Assembly (NCBI GenBank): GCA_036365145.1
Contig: JAEOAD010000888.1
Span: 1,963,501-2,027,500 of the forward strand
Direction of reading: 5' to 3'
DNA from: Orientallactaga sibirica
Lineage: Eukaryota; Chordata; Mammalia; Rodentia; Dipodidae
Length of the DNA: 64,000 bases
Positions 11,977-23,064 of this stretch are shown here, piece by piece. The position numbers were made by a program, and so were the translations under genes. Below the pieces are notes generated by a model. The model worked only from the letters and a program-made list of their open reading frames with translations. It made no database searches and had not been told where the DNA came from. The stretch's first letter is position 1. Every line of letters starts with the position of its first letter.

Positions 11977-11982
11977 TTTATT
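11977..11982 (-). terminator. MOSMO: Likely distal poly(A) signal AATAAA of MOSMO
   Basis: TTTATT on the plus strand reads AATAAA on the minus strand. It sits at the end of the repeat-free 3' UTR block, and an old B4 SINE (11763-11908) begins about 70 bp beyond it. Other AATAAA hexamers exist higher up in this AT-rich UTR, so shorter isoforms are possible. Confidence 0.55.
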
Positions 11983-14856
11983 TTGATAAACTTGCTCAAT
12001 AACAAAAATACAAGTGAAGAAAATTATGTTCATTTTATACAGTTGTATTAACAATTTGTTTTGCAACTATTAATTGAAAAAATGTTATAACCAATTAGAA
12101 AACAATTCTTAATAAAGTTTGGGATAATATAATACCCTGACCACAGACTTTCAAACTGGAGGTGACATGACTAAAAGTCCTGTGTTGGGAATGTCCTACA
12201 CAGGCCACTTGTTTCCTTCATATATCTTTATCCTTCAAAAGTTTTCTGAAAGACAGCTTACTGTTTTGAGTTGTGAATGTAAATTTATTTTTTTTAAAGA
12301 AAATCAAAGTGGGTTGATAAAACAGTTACTACAACAGAGTAACTTGTGGCGAGTAGTCTTTTAATAAAGACAAAATAAATGCAACATGTTCTTCCTATGA
12401 AGCCCATGATGCAAAGTAACAGCTAAGAATATATCTAAAGTTAGTTTTCAATACTCTTCAGGGCTTTTCCTCTAAATCAATAGATTGTTTGTCACCAGGA
12501 CTATTATTATTTCATTAGATTAAACAGTGAGTTTACAGAACATCAAGTGGAGATATCAAAGCTTTAGGCAAAAGGGTAAAAACCAATAAAATGTTTTGGT
12601 CATCTAGAACATTAAGAAGAAAAGCAAGCCACCCTTTAGAATCAAAACAGCTGAAACAGAAAAGCTTATAAGAGATGAAAGAGTCAGAAAATTACATACA
12701 CACATTTAACAACATGGAACATGAATTACCTTTGGAAAGAATCATACTGAAATGTTTGTTTTTAATGAACAGAAGATTTTTATGTTTACAGATGTTTTGG
12801 CATGTTCAATAGGAGTTCCCAAAAAATTTAAACTAATTCAGTCTTGTGCAAATAATACCTAAAGATAGCTTTCAGCAGATTTTACAGTGATACTCTTAGG
12901 CATGAAAAGAATGCAGTCTAGAAACAATAACAGAAAAGTTTGACAAATGATTGCACCATAAAAGTGTTTTATATACATTTTACAAGATAGGATTTCCTGC
13001 TATAAATTAACACTGTACTATATAGTACTTATTGTAGTGACCTTTTAAAAAGCAACTGCTGACAGCTGGCTATCTCTTCACTTACAGGACTTACAGAAAC
13101 TTAGCTGGATGTGTCCATTTCAATGTTTGGTCTGGAAGAGTTTACAAAGATTGGACTTGACGTACTACTGGATGGGATGGTCTCAAACCTGGGTTAAGGT
13201 GCTGACTGGCCAGAGGGACTTTCCCCCATTGGCCATTCATGCACTGGACCTCTTAGACAATGATAAAATTAAAGACAATTTAATGGGTTGGGTAATAGAT
13301 ACAAATAAAACCTTAAATTTTGTAATCTTATATGTAATACCACTGTAAGTGTAAGAAGTAAACAGTGGGGAAATTCTTAGCAGCTGAGAAACTTTCTCTC
13401 CCCATGCTCATGATCCAGTTAAAAATGTTTTGAGAAACTATTTACAATACAATCCATCTTTTGGAAGAGAAAAGCTCTTGGTCATATCAATTAACATGAG
13501 CCACACTTTGCTAACACATATCTCAGTGGGAAAATGGCAACAACCAACACTTTCTTTCAAAGTCACCCATTTGAATGAGGGCCAATCAAATCTCAGTCCC
13601 AAATGTCCACTGGTAGTCTTAGAGTTAGTCAGATACCGTAATACTTGGGGAAAATGGTCTCCCTTGGATTTCCTAAAGGTTTCTTACACTGGTGGAAGGA
13701 AAGGTATGACCTTCTTCCTGTAGAACAATCAAGGAACTCACCACAGAGGTGGTTCAACTCCTCGATTCCTACACGAGCTGAAACACTGTTTTCATTCACA
13801 ATGAAATACTGGAAAGACGACTATCAAACAAGCCAGTGTGAAGACATCAAGCACCTTCATTCCACACTGTGTACATCTGGGGAGGAAGCTCACTGTGAAG
13901 TCAGCATTCTGGCCTGAATCAGCTTCCTAAGAACTGCATCATTTCTGCTAAGACTCTGACCCTACTAACAGGGACCTCTGAATTACCATTTCACTCAGAA
14001 GAGGAACAGCTCAGCCCCACTGCTACCAAACACCTTCCCGCCCTTCATTTCAACAGGAGACTTTGTGTAGTGTTCTGCCAGGAAAAATCCAGGTGTTCAC
14101 GTGAAGGCATGGAAATGTAGAGAAGAGAAATACTGTATTTTTAAAACTATCTGAGTCCAAAGTTTAGCTGCAATGCTTCTCTTAGGAAAAAAAAAAAAAA
14201 ACTTACTGCTGTGGGTTTAGTACAGCCCTTTAAAGTAAATGCAAAAGTGTTAGCTTTTAGCAAACAGAGACATATAGCATATAAAGAAAATGTTGTATTG
14301 CTCAAGTTTTTGGTAAAGATATATTAGTAATACCTAAAAATGAAAGACATTTAATTTTTATGGTAGAGTGAACTTAAGTGTCAGATAGCTAAGTCATCCA
14401 TATATTTGCTAGTGAACTTTATAATGTAAAGTTCTGTGAACATATAAGATGCATTTTTAATATAACAGACTGAGCCAGTAGAAAAAAAAAAGAATCTCTA
14501 CACAATAGACAACAGTTGCCAATAATTTAAATAGTGTTAGATTCCCCAAATTATAATGTTTGACATGATCTTATCTTATGCTACTATCATATACAAATAA
14601 ATTAAACCTAGAAAGAAACTTTAGCTTAACTTAAAATTGCACCTGGAAAGGTGTGGAATTATTTGTACCTATTACAAAGCCTGTTAAAACCAAGGGCTGC
14701 TACAAAGAATGAGGTAAACTGAAGACTCTCCACTACACGCCTTCAGATAAATGGCTTTTTTCTATTGAGTTCTAGGTTTGCACACCACAGTGTTTTGCTA
14801 GCAAAGCATTCAGAGTTCTCTTCCAGGAACTGTGTATATGTGTGCATATATAAATT

Positions 14857-14962
14857 TACACACACATACACACGCACACACACAAACACATACACACACA
14901 TATATATACACACTGTATACTGCATCAGCAAAATATATATATTATATATATATATTTATATA
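14857..14962. repeat. CA/TA microsatellite in the MOSMO 3' UTR
   Basis: Imperfect (CA)n with interspersed CG and AA, followed by (TA)n. In the mRNA it reads as GT/TA repeat. Confidence 0.85.
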
Positions 14963-15611
14963 AATATAAGGAAGATTTTCCCCACCCACCCCAAACATAT
15001 CTTTTACTGTTTGATTTTTTTTTTCTTTTGTACATAGGGAATTTTAGATTTTTTTTTTTTTTTTTTTTTTTACATTTTAGTGAACAAGTTTTGATCTATT
15101 GGCTTTGTGGTGCAGTAATGCAACAGCAATCCACTCTGGTGCCAAAGGCTCTTAACACTACAAGGAAGTTGTGAACATTAATTTCTTAGGAGGTGAGGCC
15201 AGCCCCACGTGAACTTCTCTTGCATACCTCTGGTCCACCATGATTCAAAATACTTAGACGTTTTTTCCCCCTCAAATGAATCATTAGACATTAAAAACAG
15301 AACAACAGAGTCACAAAGGGCCACATGCTTTTCAGTATAAAGCATTCTCCTTCACTAAGTTGCTATCACAGTGCAGACTGACTGCCTGAATATGCTCAGG
15401 AGATTTAGTCAATATTGTATTTGGTTATAGAAAAGGCTCTCATTTGTTTTAAATCCAAAGTGCATAGTGAGAACAAATCAAAGCGTCTTTTCTTTCTGGC
15501 GTCAGTCTCGTCTGAGCGTCTCCCATGAGGCGCTCAGCCTTGTCTTTGCCCTCCCACCTCACAAATCAAAACCAAAATAAAAATCACGGAGTCAAGCAGT
15601 TTCGACATTCA

Positions 15612-15796
15612 TCAGCCTGGTAAACAAACTTTGCCAGCAAATAGAAGTCCTACTATTGTAAAGAAAATGGATAAGACAAAAAGTACATATGATGACCCAA
15701 CCACTGTGTTGTTGGGCAATTTATAAGGTTGACCTCCGACTTCGTTGATGTAAAATCCTATTGGAAATATGAGGGCAGCCATACAGAAAAGGATCA
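15612..15796 (-). CDS. MOSMO: MOSMO coding exon 3 (last exon, C-terminal 61 residues)
   Basis: MOSMO is a small four-pass membrane protein that lowers Smoothened levels at the cell surface and primary cilium and so dampens Hedgehog signalling; it works with MEGF8 and the ubiquitin ligase MGRN1 (family knowledge). The minus strand reads a branch-point-like TACTAAT (15827-15821), a T-rich tract, then ACAG at 15800-15797. The exon starts with TG, completing the ATG codon of Met107, and ends in TGA at 15614-15612. Numbering as in the 167-residue human protein, it encodes most of TM3 (about 102-123), the second outer loop (124-142, with a possible N-glycosylation sequon Asn135-Asn-Thr), TM4 (143-161) and the short tail KVCLPG. 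The match to human, from memory, is essentially complete. I see no stop or frameshift. Confidence 0.95.
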
Positions 15797-16070
15797 CTGT
15801 AAAATAAACCAAAACACAGCATTAGTAACATGCTTTGGGATTAAAAATTAAAAAGCAATGAAAATTTGGCACAAAGGCAATTTATAAGAGGGGTTATAGA
15901 TCTTTAACAAGGACAAACCTGTCAAGATATGGATTACTTGTGAAAAGATTTGCTTGTATTACAGGTCATATAACATCCCCAAAGCCTAACAAGTCCAGTA
16001 AAGGCTGGGTTAGCCCTTTATATAAGTCATAGGATGATTGTGAACTGTCAGCTTTAAGAAAGGTGTTCTC

Positions 16071-16244
16071 TGGGCTGGAGCAATTGCTTAGTGGTTAAAG
16101 CACTTGCCTGCGAAGTCTAAGGACCCATGTTCTACTTTCCAGATCCCATGTTAGCCAGATGCACAAAGGTGAGGCAAGCACAAGGTTGCACATGCCCACT
16201 AGATGGCGCAAGCATCTGGAGTTCAATTGCAGGCCCTGGCATGC

Positions 16245-16288
<44 letters not shown>

Positions 16289-16315
16289 TCTCTCTAAAAT
16301 AAAACTAAAAAATTA
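16071..16315 (+). repeat. DIP SINE, type c, with an expanded TG tract
   Basis: Head at 16071. The CT-rich tail has become (TG)n at about 16247-16287. It lies 275 bp inside intron 2 from exon 3. Confidence 0.85.
16196..16209 (+). promoter_or_regulatory. CTCF-like core inside a type-c DIP (intron 2)
   Basis: CCACTAGATGGCGC matches CCASYAGRKGGCRS at every position; it is the best such site I found in the window. Confidence 0.5.
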
Positions 16316-16460
16316 AATATATATATATATAATTATATATTATATAATTATATTATATATTATATATTATATATATTATATATTATATATATTATTATAT
16401 ATTATATATAATAATTATATAATAATATATATATAATTATATATATAATTATTATATATA
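16316..16460. repeat. AT-rich palindromic microsatellite
   Basis: About 145 bp of almost pure A/T made of TATAT and AATTATAT units. It is self-complementary at many registers and could extrude as a cruciform. Confidence 0.85.
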
Positions 16461-17002
16461 TTGGCATTCTCCAAACCTACAAAGTCCTAATGTACAATTC
16501 TTACCATTTACACTAGTAACTAAGGGCACTGACTCATTAGTTTAATGTACTGGCCCTACTATTTACTTGTTGGCCTCTGGTTCCCTTTTCAAAATGGACA
16601 AAATATTAGAAGGATAAATAAAATAACATCAAGTCCCTGGTAAAGTACCAGACTGATGGGGACATGCTGAATAAATGTTGCATATTATTCTCATCATGTT
16701 ATTACTCTGCTAGTTCTCCACTCCTCACAAAATTAAAGGGAATGGGAGGACGGTGCATAAAAGGAAGAATTATTTATCCTTGTTAGATTTACAATCAGTT
16801 GGAAAAAGAATATCAGGTCTCCAGGATGGTTAGCAAGCAATCATCTCTCATGGACAATGTTTCTGAACACAAGTGAAAGAGGAGCAGAAACCTTCCTTGA
16901 GACTTGTATATAAACACAATAAAATGTATTATTCATTAAAATGTTTCCAGAAAGATATCAGAAAACTCAGTGTCTAGGCAGAAGTAACTTCAGCCTAATC
17001 TT

Positions 17003-17377
17003 TTTTTTGTTTTGTTTTTTGTTTTTTGAGGTAGGGTCTCACTCTAGCCCAGGCTGACCTGGAATTAACTATGTAGTCTCAGGGTGGCCTCGAGCTCATG
17101 GTGATCCTCCTACCTCTGCCTCCCAAGTGCTGGGATTAAAGGTGTGCACCACCACACCCGGCTCTAATTTATTTATTTAATATTTTATTTATTTATTTGA
17201 GAAAGATAAAGGCAGATAGAGAATGAATGGGTGTGCCAGAACCTCTCATCACTGGCAAATGAACTCCAGACACATGCACTACCTTGTGCATCTGGCTTAC
17301 ATGGGTACTGGAGAATTGAACCTGGGTCCTTAGGCTTTGCAGGCAAGTGCCTTAACCGCTATGCCATCTCTCCAGCC
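17003..17377 (-). repeat. B1 then DIP SINE
   Basis: B1 17003-17163 and DIP 17168-17377, both on minus. Confidence 0.85.
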
Positions 17378-17797
17378 ACTCCATTCTAATCTTTCAGCAA
17401 ATAGCGGGCAACCCAAGAAAATGCTTTTCTCAGTGAACATAAATTATCTATAAATAGACTAGCTTTTCCAAGAAAATATTCTTGTTTTCTGAAGGTTTCT
17501 TGTTCATAGTCCTTCAAATTTCTTTGGAGACTATGACTATATATGAAGAGTTGAAGCTTTCCATTGTGAACGAACCAAGAAACCTTTTTCCAAAATAACC
17601 CTCTCCTCAGACATACTCACAGAGCTTTCATCAGTCCACAGAACTTAATAAGAGAATCCTTGCAAAGCTAATTAGGAAATCTTTTGTGGCTGGAATACCT
17701 CCAACAACACATTAAGAAGTAAATTTCCATCTGCCTAAGTCATACACCACCGGAGAAACAAAGCAGCATTCTTATTTGCCTTATACCATCAAGGTAG

Positions 17798-18148
17798 GTT
17801 GTCTGTCTGTCTGTCTGTTTGTTTGTTTTGCGGTAAGGTCTCTCTCTAGCTCGGCTGACCTGGAATTCACTATATAGTCTCGCGTACGTGGGAGGCAGAG
17901 GACAAGCTCAGGTGTCAGCCTCATGAATGTTGTCCACCTCCTTTGAAACCCGATCTCTCATTGGCCTGGAGCTCACCAATTAGGCTAAACTAGCTGGCCA
18001 GTGAGCCCTAGAGAACCTCCTGTCTCCACAGCACTGAGATTACAGGTACATATCACCACACCAGGCATTTTATGTGGGCATTGGGAAACTGAACTTGCCT
18101 TCATATTTTCAAGGCAAACTTTACCAAACAGGCTATTTCCCTAACCCC
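17798..18148 (-). repeat. Truncated B1 joined to a nearly full B4 SINE
   Basis: B1 minus (17798-17884) breaks off mid-element and runs straight into B4 minus (17885-18148). The B4 copy is the clearest here, with AGGCAGAGGACAAGCTCAGG at one end and an ID-like end at the other. Confidence 0.7.
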
Positions 18149-18698
18149 TGGAAGCAAAATTATTTTAAAACACTTTTTTCCTTAATGTTGACTAATTCAA
18201 GAAACACAAAAACAATCTAGAAGTGCAATATGTAAATATTGAGTGTGTTCATCCTGTTAATGTGCCTACTTTATTTTCTACTGTAAAATTATATAAATAC
18301 ATATATATATATATATATATATTCCTTCTAATGGAGTACTCATTTAGTGACTGCAGTTAGAATTTAATAAATGCTAACTTAAATAAAATTTACTCCAAAC
18401 TATTTAAGTTAAATAACAAAGTTACAAAATTAGTGAAAATGTACAAATTAATATGTACTTTTAGAACAGCTTTTGGTCTGTGCATAGAATGATGCTAGTT
18501 AGGGACTTGAGAAACTGGTTCATAATGATGGCTTCCAGCACAGCTCTGATACTGAGTGACAAGAAAACAAAGGAGACTTTTCCCTTGATTATCCTTTCAT
18601 AAACTTTGAACTATGTATCATGTGCATATATTATTTCAAAAATAAAGAAAAATAATTTGCATTTGGGGACAACCATATACATTTTAAAATTCTCTATT
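18149..18698. other. Unique intron 2 sequence with a (TA)n
   Basis: Includes (AT)n at about 18298-18322. Otherwise nothing recognised. Confidence 0.5.
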
Positions 18699-19488
18699 CA
18701 CTGGGTATGGTGGTACACACCTTTATTTTAGCAATCAGGAGACAGAGGGAGGATTGCCGTGAGTTTGAGGCCAGCCTGTGACTAAAGAGTGAATTCCAGG
18801 TCAGCCTGGACTAGAGTGAGACCCTCCCTCAATAAAAACCAAAAACACATAAACACAAAAAACACATTTTTTTTTGGGGGGGGGCTTGAGGTAGAGTCTC
18901 ACTTTAGCCCAGGCTGACCTGGAATTCACTATGTAGTCTCAGGGTGGCCTTGAATCATGGCCATCCCCTACCTCTACCTCCCAACTGCTGGGATTAAAGG
19001 CGTGTGCCATCATGCCTGACTTAAAAATTCTTTCTTGAAGGAGATTTTTTAAAATGGGGCTGGAGAGATGGCTTAGAGGTTAAGCGCTTACCTGTGAAGC
19101 GTAAGGACAGACCCCAGTTCGAGGCTCAGTTCCCCAAGACCCACATAAGCCAGATGCACAAGGTGGCGCATGCATCTGGAGTTCGTTTGCAGTGGCTGGA
19201 GACCCTGGTACGCTCATTCTCTCCCTCTCTCTCTTTGCCTCTTTCTCGCTATCTGTTGCTCTCAAATAAATTAATTAAAAACATTTTAAAAATTTAAAAA
19301 TGAAGACTCAGGCTGGAGAGAAGGCTCAGTGGTTAAAGGCACTTGCAGACTAGATTCAATTCCCAAGTATCTACATAAGTCAGATGCACAAGGTGGTGTA
19401 TGCGTCTGGAGTTTGTTTGCAGTGGCAAAAGGCTCTGGCTCACCCATATTCTCTCTCTCCTTGTTTAAAAAAAAAAAAAAAAAAAAAA
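18699..19488. repeat. SINE cluster B1, B1, DIP, DIP
   Basis: B1 plus 18699-18862, B1 minus 18869-19022 (inverted pair with facing tails), DIP plus 19055-19290, DIP plus 19310-19488. Confidence 0.85.
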
Positions 19489-19795
19489 CCCACAAGACAA
19501 AAATCCTAGCCCTTCCCTTTACTGCCCTGTGAGTATCCTATCTTCTTTGCCTCACACAACTTTGCTACATTATAGTTTCAATTTTTGCTACTCAGAGCAC
19601 ATGTACTCCCATATGCCAAGTAACTGTAGACACTAAATCCTTTTTCGAGATTTTTACTCATCATGAGTGAATCATACCTACTTAAATGTCTTTCCTGAAA
19701 TCCTCAACATCCTTTGACTTAGCAGCCTTGTTTCTACCACTGCTTCTGGCCCTATTCTCTAGAAAAGAGTGATCTCAGAAGATTACTCTCTCTCT

Positions 19796-20162
19796 TTTAT
19801 TTAATACTTTATCTATTTATTTGTAAACAGAGAGAGATGGGAAGCAAGAGAGAATGAAGCCAGGTGTGGTGGTGCACGCCTTTAATCCCAGCACTCAGGA
19901 GGCAGAGGTAGGAGGATCACTGTGAGTTTGAGGCCATCCTGAGACTACATAGTGAATTCCAGGTCAGCCTGAGCCAGAGTAAGACCCTACCTCAAAAACC
20001 AAAAAAAAAAAAAAAAAAAAAAAGAGAGAGAGAGAGAGAATGAGAATGGGTGCACCAGGGCTTCTAGTCACTGCAAACGAACTTCAAATGCATGCAACAC
20101 TCTGTGCAATTGGCTTTATGTGGCTACTGAGAACTGAACCTTGGGGCCATTTCTCCGGCCCC
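19796..20162 (-). repeat. DIP SINE interrupted by a B1
   Basis: DIP minus is split at its GA-rich tail (19796-19856 and 20026-20162) by a B1 on plus (19857-20025). The word AGAGAGAATGA flanks the B1 on both sides, as expected for a target duplication. Confidence 0.8.
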
Positions 20163-20392
20163 AGGAGATCTCTTTGACAGGAGAAAGGTCATCATTTTGT
20201 TTCACATTACTAACAAGGATGAGATGTTCTTTACATCCAAGGTACTTATTCTAAATTTTAAAATTAAGAGTGATATATGGACAAAAATACAACAATGGAG
20301 TCAGAAATATACAAAGCTTCAAGGAATTCTAGGGAGAAGGAGACTTATGAAGAAATCCCTCAATTTTGCAGCCTTTAAGATGCACTGAGTTA

Positions 20393-20818
20393 GCTGGGCT
20401 TGGTGGCACACACCTTTAATCCCAGCACTCAGGAGGCAGAGTTAGGAGGATCTCCATGAGTTTGAGGCCACCCAGTGAATTCCAGGTCAGCCTGAGCTAG
20501 AGCAAGAGACCCTACCTTGAAAAACCAAAACAAAAACAAAAAAAGCTTGGCATGGTGGCGCACGCCTTTAATCCCAGCACTTGGGAGGCAGAGGTAAGAG
20601 GATCACCTTGAGTTTGAGGCCACCCTAAGACTATATAGTGATTTCCAGGTCAGCTTGGCTTAGAGCAAAACCCTACTTCAAAAAGAAGAAGAAGAAGAAG
20701 AAGAAAAAAAAGATGCAGAGTTATTTTGCTTGTCTTCTAGTGCTGGGGGTGGAACCTAAGGCTTTGTACATACTAGGCAAGTGCTCTAACACTAAGCTCT
20801 AGGCTATATCCTCAACCC
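20393..20818. repeat. Two B1 SINEs and an ID-like remnant
   Basis: B1 plus 20393-20545 and B1 plus 20548-20712 (tail GAAGAAGAA), then an old ID/B4-like piece on minus at about 20723-20818. Confidence 0.75.
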
Positions 20819-20863
20819 AGATAAACTGAGTTTGATATTAAGTTTTAAAAATATTTATTTATT

Positions 20864-21746
20864 TGGGGACTGGAGGGATGGCTTAGCAGTTAAGGCATTT
20901 GCCTGCAAAGCCAAAGTACCAAGGTTCAGTTCCCCAGGACCCACGTTAGCCAGATGTACAAGGTGGCGCATGTGTCTCGAGTTCGTTTGCAGTGGCTGGA
21001 GGCCCTCACATGCCCATTCTCTCTCTCTCTCTTTCACTCTGTCAAATAAATAAAAATGAATAGTTTTAAAAATATTAATTTATTTGGAAGAGAAAGAGAA
21101 AGAAATATGAGCATATGAGGGCCTCCTGCTACGCAAACTAACTCCAGACGCATGCACCACTTTGTGCATCTGGTTTTATATGGGTACTGGTGAGCTGAGC
21201 CTGGGCAGGCTTTGCAATGAGTTTTAATACTGATAGGGATAAATGAAATTATCCTTTATTCCAGTCATACTAATTCTATTTAAAAATATCAGATAAAAGT
21301 AAGCTGTGTTGGGCTGGACAGATAGCTCAGTAGTTAAGGTGCTTGCCTGCAAAGCTAACAAAACTCAGTTCAATTCCTCAGTATCCACATAAAGCCAGAT
21401 GCACAGAGTAGCACATGAGTTTGGAGTTCGTTTGCAGTGGCTGGAGGTCCTGGCATGCCCATTCTCACTCCTTACCCTCCCCCACCTAACTCTGCATGTA
21501 AATAAATAAGTAAAATATTGTATTCTTTTTAAAAAAAAATGTAAGCTGTTAAAGCTGGGCATGGTGGCGCACGCCTTTAATCCCAGCATTTGGGAGGCAG
21601 AGGTAGGAGGATGCCAAGAGTTTGAGGCCACCCTGAAAGTACATGGTGAATTCCAGGTCAGCCTGGACCAGAGCAAGACTGTACCTTAAAAAACCAAAAA
21701 GAAAAACAAAACAAAACAAAACAAAACAAAACAAAACAAAACAAAA
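20864..21746. repeat. SINE cluster DIP, DIP, DIP, B1
   Basis: DIP plus 20864-21060, truncated DIP minus 21068-21218, DIP plus 21311-21512, B1 plus 21555-21746 whose tail has become (AAAAC)n. Confidence 0.85.
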
Positions 21747-22654
21747 GTAGCCTGTGTTAAAGCAGTCATGTTTAGAAATGTATGCACACCTGAGGTGGTT
21801 TTAAGACACTGAATAAGGAATCTCAGGGTATTTTGCATAGACATCTTCATCTCAGTGCTTTAGAGTAAGATTTGTCAGCAGTAGTGCAACTGCTACTTGG
21901 TGTGGGAGAAGTCGGCTGTGGGAGAGGGTTTCACAGCATTTCTGGACTCTGCACATCAGCTATCAGCAGCATTCCTTACTTGTGATTATTAAATGTTTTC
22001 AAATATTGCCAAATGTTCCTTGGGGTGAAAAGATGCTTTTGAGAAGAAGAAAGCAGAATTAGAAATTTCCTTTTATGGGTGCATTTATGTATTTCTGATG
22101 AGTCCTGAAATTAGACTAACTTTGCAAAATACAAGTGAATATATAATATACAAACTTATCATACCAGAAGAAAAGCTTAGTAAAGTTAAGAAATTTTGAT
22201 AAACAATTACCAAATAACCAAATATGTTGATTTTTCAGTGGCCATACAACATACAGTAGCAACTCAAAATTAATGATATTAAAATACAAATCATACCTTC
22301 ACCTAATTTATATATTTTATGTATTTTTCTATATTTATCTTTATTTGATGGAATATACCAACACCTTCCAGCTAGTTGTAGCTCTGAATCACAAGCCTGG
22401 AACCTATGTCACAATGTGAGCAAAACCAAGATTCATAACACAGCATTTCACAGAAAACAGGAACAACCGTGGATGTCCTGGTCTTGCAGTAAGAATTCTG
22501 ATGAACTGATAGTACTGTGAAAACTTCCTCTCACAGCCATACAAGCAGTGGTCTCTGAAGAGTAAGGAGTCTTTATTATTGATTCTTGGTGTTCTTCATT
22601 AAAAAGCCACTGTGCCTGCCTTCTAGACCCACTTAGCGAGTGCGGGTTACTTAC
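21747..22654. other. Repeat-free intron 2 sequence flanking exon 2
   Basis: About 900 bp with no SINE. Probably unique; no motif singled out. Confidence 0.5.
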
Positions 22655-22867
22655 TTCCAGTGAACGCTATCCATCGAGCATACTTTGTAGCTTCTCTGCG
22701 CCAGTGTGAAGCTACCAGCAAGCCACATGTGACAGTCAGTGAAATGATTCCCATGATGATAAAAAACAGTGTGGTGACCCACTCTGGGGGAAGCCGGGGA
22801 GGGATGCAGGTCCGGTCTCGTCCATGGATAGTTTGACACTGTCGCACAAGGCCCACGGTAAGTGCTC
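22655..22867 (-). CDS. MOSMO: MOSMO coding exon 2 (residues 36-107, internal)
   Basis: On the minus strand the acceptor CATCTTCCCAG precedes the exon, with a TACTAAA branch-point candidate at 22900-22894. The donor A|GTAAGT starts at 22654. The exon is 213 nt and phase 1 at both ends: it opens with GA, completing Gly36, and closes with A, which joins TG of exon 3 to make Met107. It encodes the end of the first outer loop, with Cys46 and Cys56 and a proline-rich IPPRLPPEW stretch, then TM2 (about 67-88, TTLFFIIMGI onward), then a basic inner loop (SHWRREATKYAR) leading into TM3. Exon 2 (70 codons) plus exon 3 (60 codons), the two split codons and a 35-codon exon 1 give exactly 167 residues, the human length. 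Conceptual reading past 22655 runs into intron and stops. Confidence 0.95.
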
Positions 22868-23064
22868 CTGGGAAGATGCAAAGGGGAGAATTCTTTAGTA
22901 GGTCTGGCACGCCCAGAGTATTAATTGTCCCTACTCCTGCCCCTTAGGTCCCTCTTACTGTTCTCTGGGTAGTTCAAACATTTAACTCCGGAGTCCTCTT
23001 CAGCATTCTGCTGTTGTTCATAATGTAGCTACACATATACTGGCTACACATTCAAAGTGAATCT

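Larger units (their letters stand above)
11957..15611 (-). other. MOSMO: MOSMO 3' untranslated region
   Basis: This block lies directly downstream of the TGA and ends near a consensus AATAAA. It is AT-rich and, unlike almost every other 2-kb stretch here, holds no B1, DIP, B4 or LTR that I can recognise; a long 3' UTR under constraint would look like this. It contains a GT/TA microsatellite (14857-14962, read as GT/TA in the mRNA), a 23-nt A tract in the mRNA (15071-15049) and a 15-nt A tract region near 14190-14202. The left end is an estimate, 15-25 nt past the signal. Open frames in this block are short and chance-like. Confidence 0.7.
15797..22654 (-). other. MOSMO: MOSMO intron 2 (6858 bp, GT-AG)
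   Basis: Bounded by the donor GTAAGT at 22654-22649 and the acceptor AG at 15798-15797. The middle is filled with SINEs (16.07-21.75 kb). About 260 bp next to exon 3 and about 900 bp next to exon 2 are free of recognisable repeats. It carries a large AT palindromic tract at 16.32-16.46 kb and a type-c DIP with a perfect CTCF-like core. Confidence 0.9.

Noticed and set aside
14743..15037. Opposed frames around 14.75-15.04 kb
   Set aside because: Products of the CA/TA microsatellite in the 3' UTR.
15797..15812. ATG at 15812 as a start for exon 3
   Set aside because: It lies upstream of the acceptor AG, in the intron. The residues before Ile108 in that frame are not part of MOSMO.
22647..22654. 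Continuation of the exon 2 frame past 22655 (codons for Ser-Lys then stop)
   Set aside because: These bases form the GTAAGT donor, and joining to exon 3 gives the known protein.
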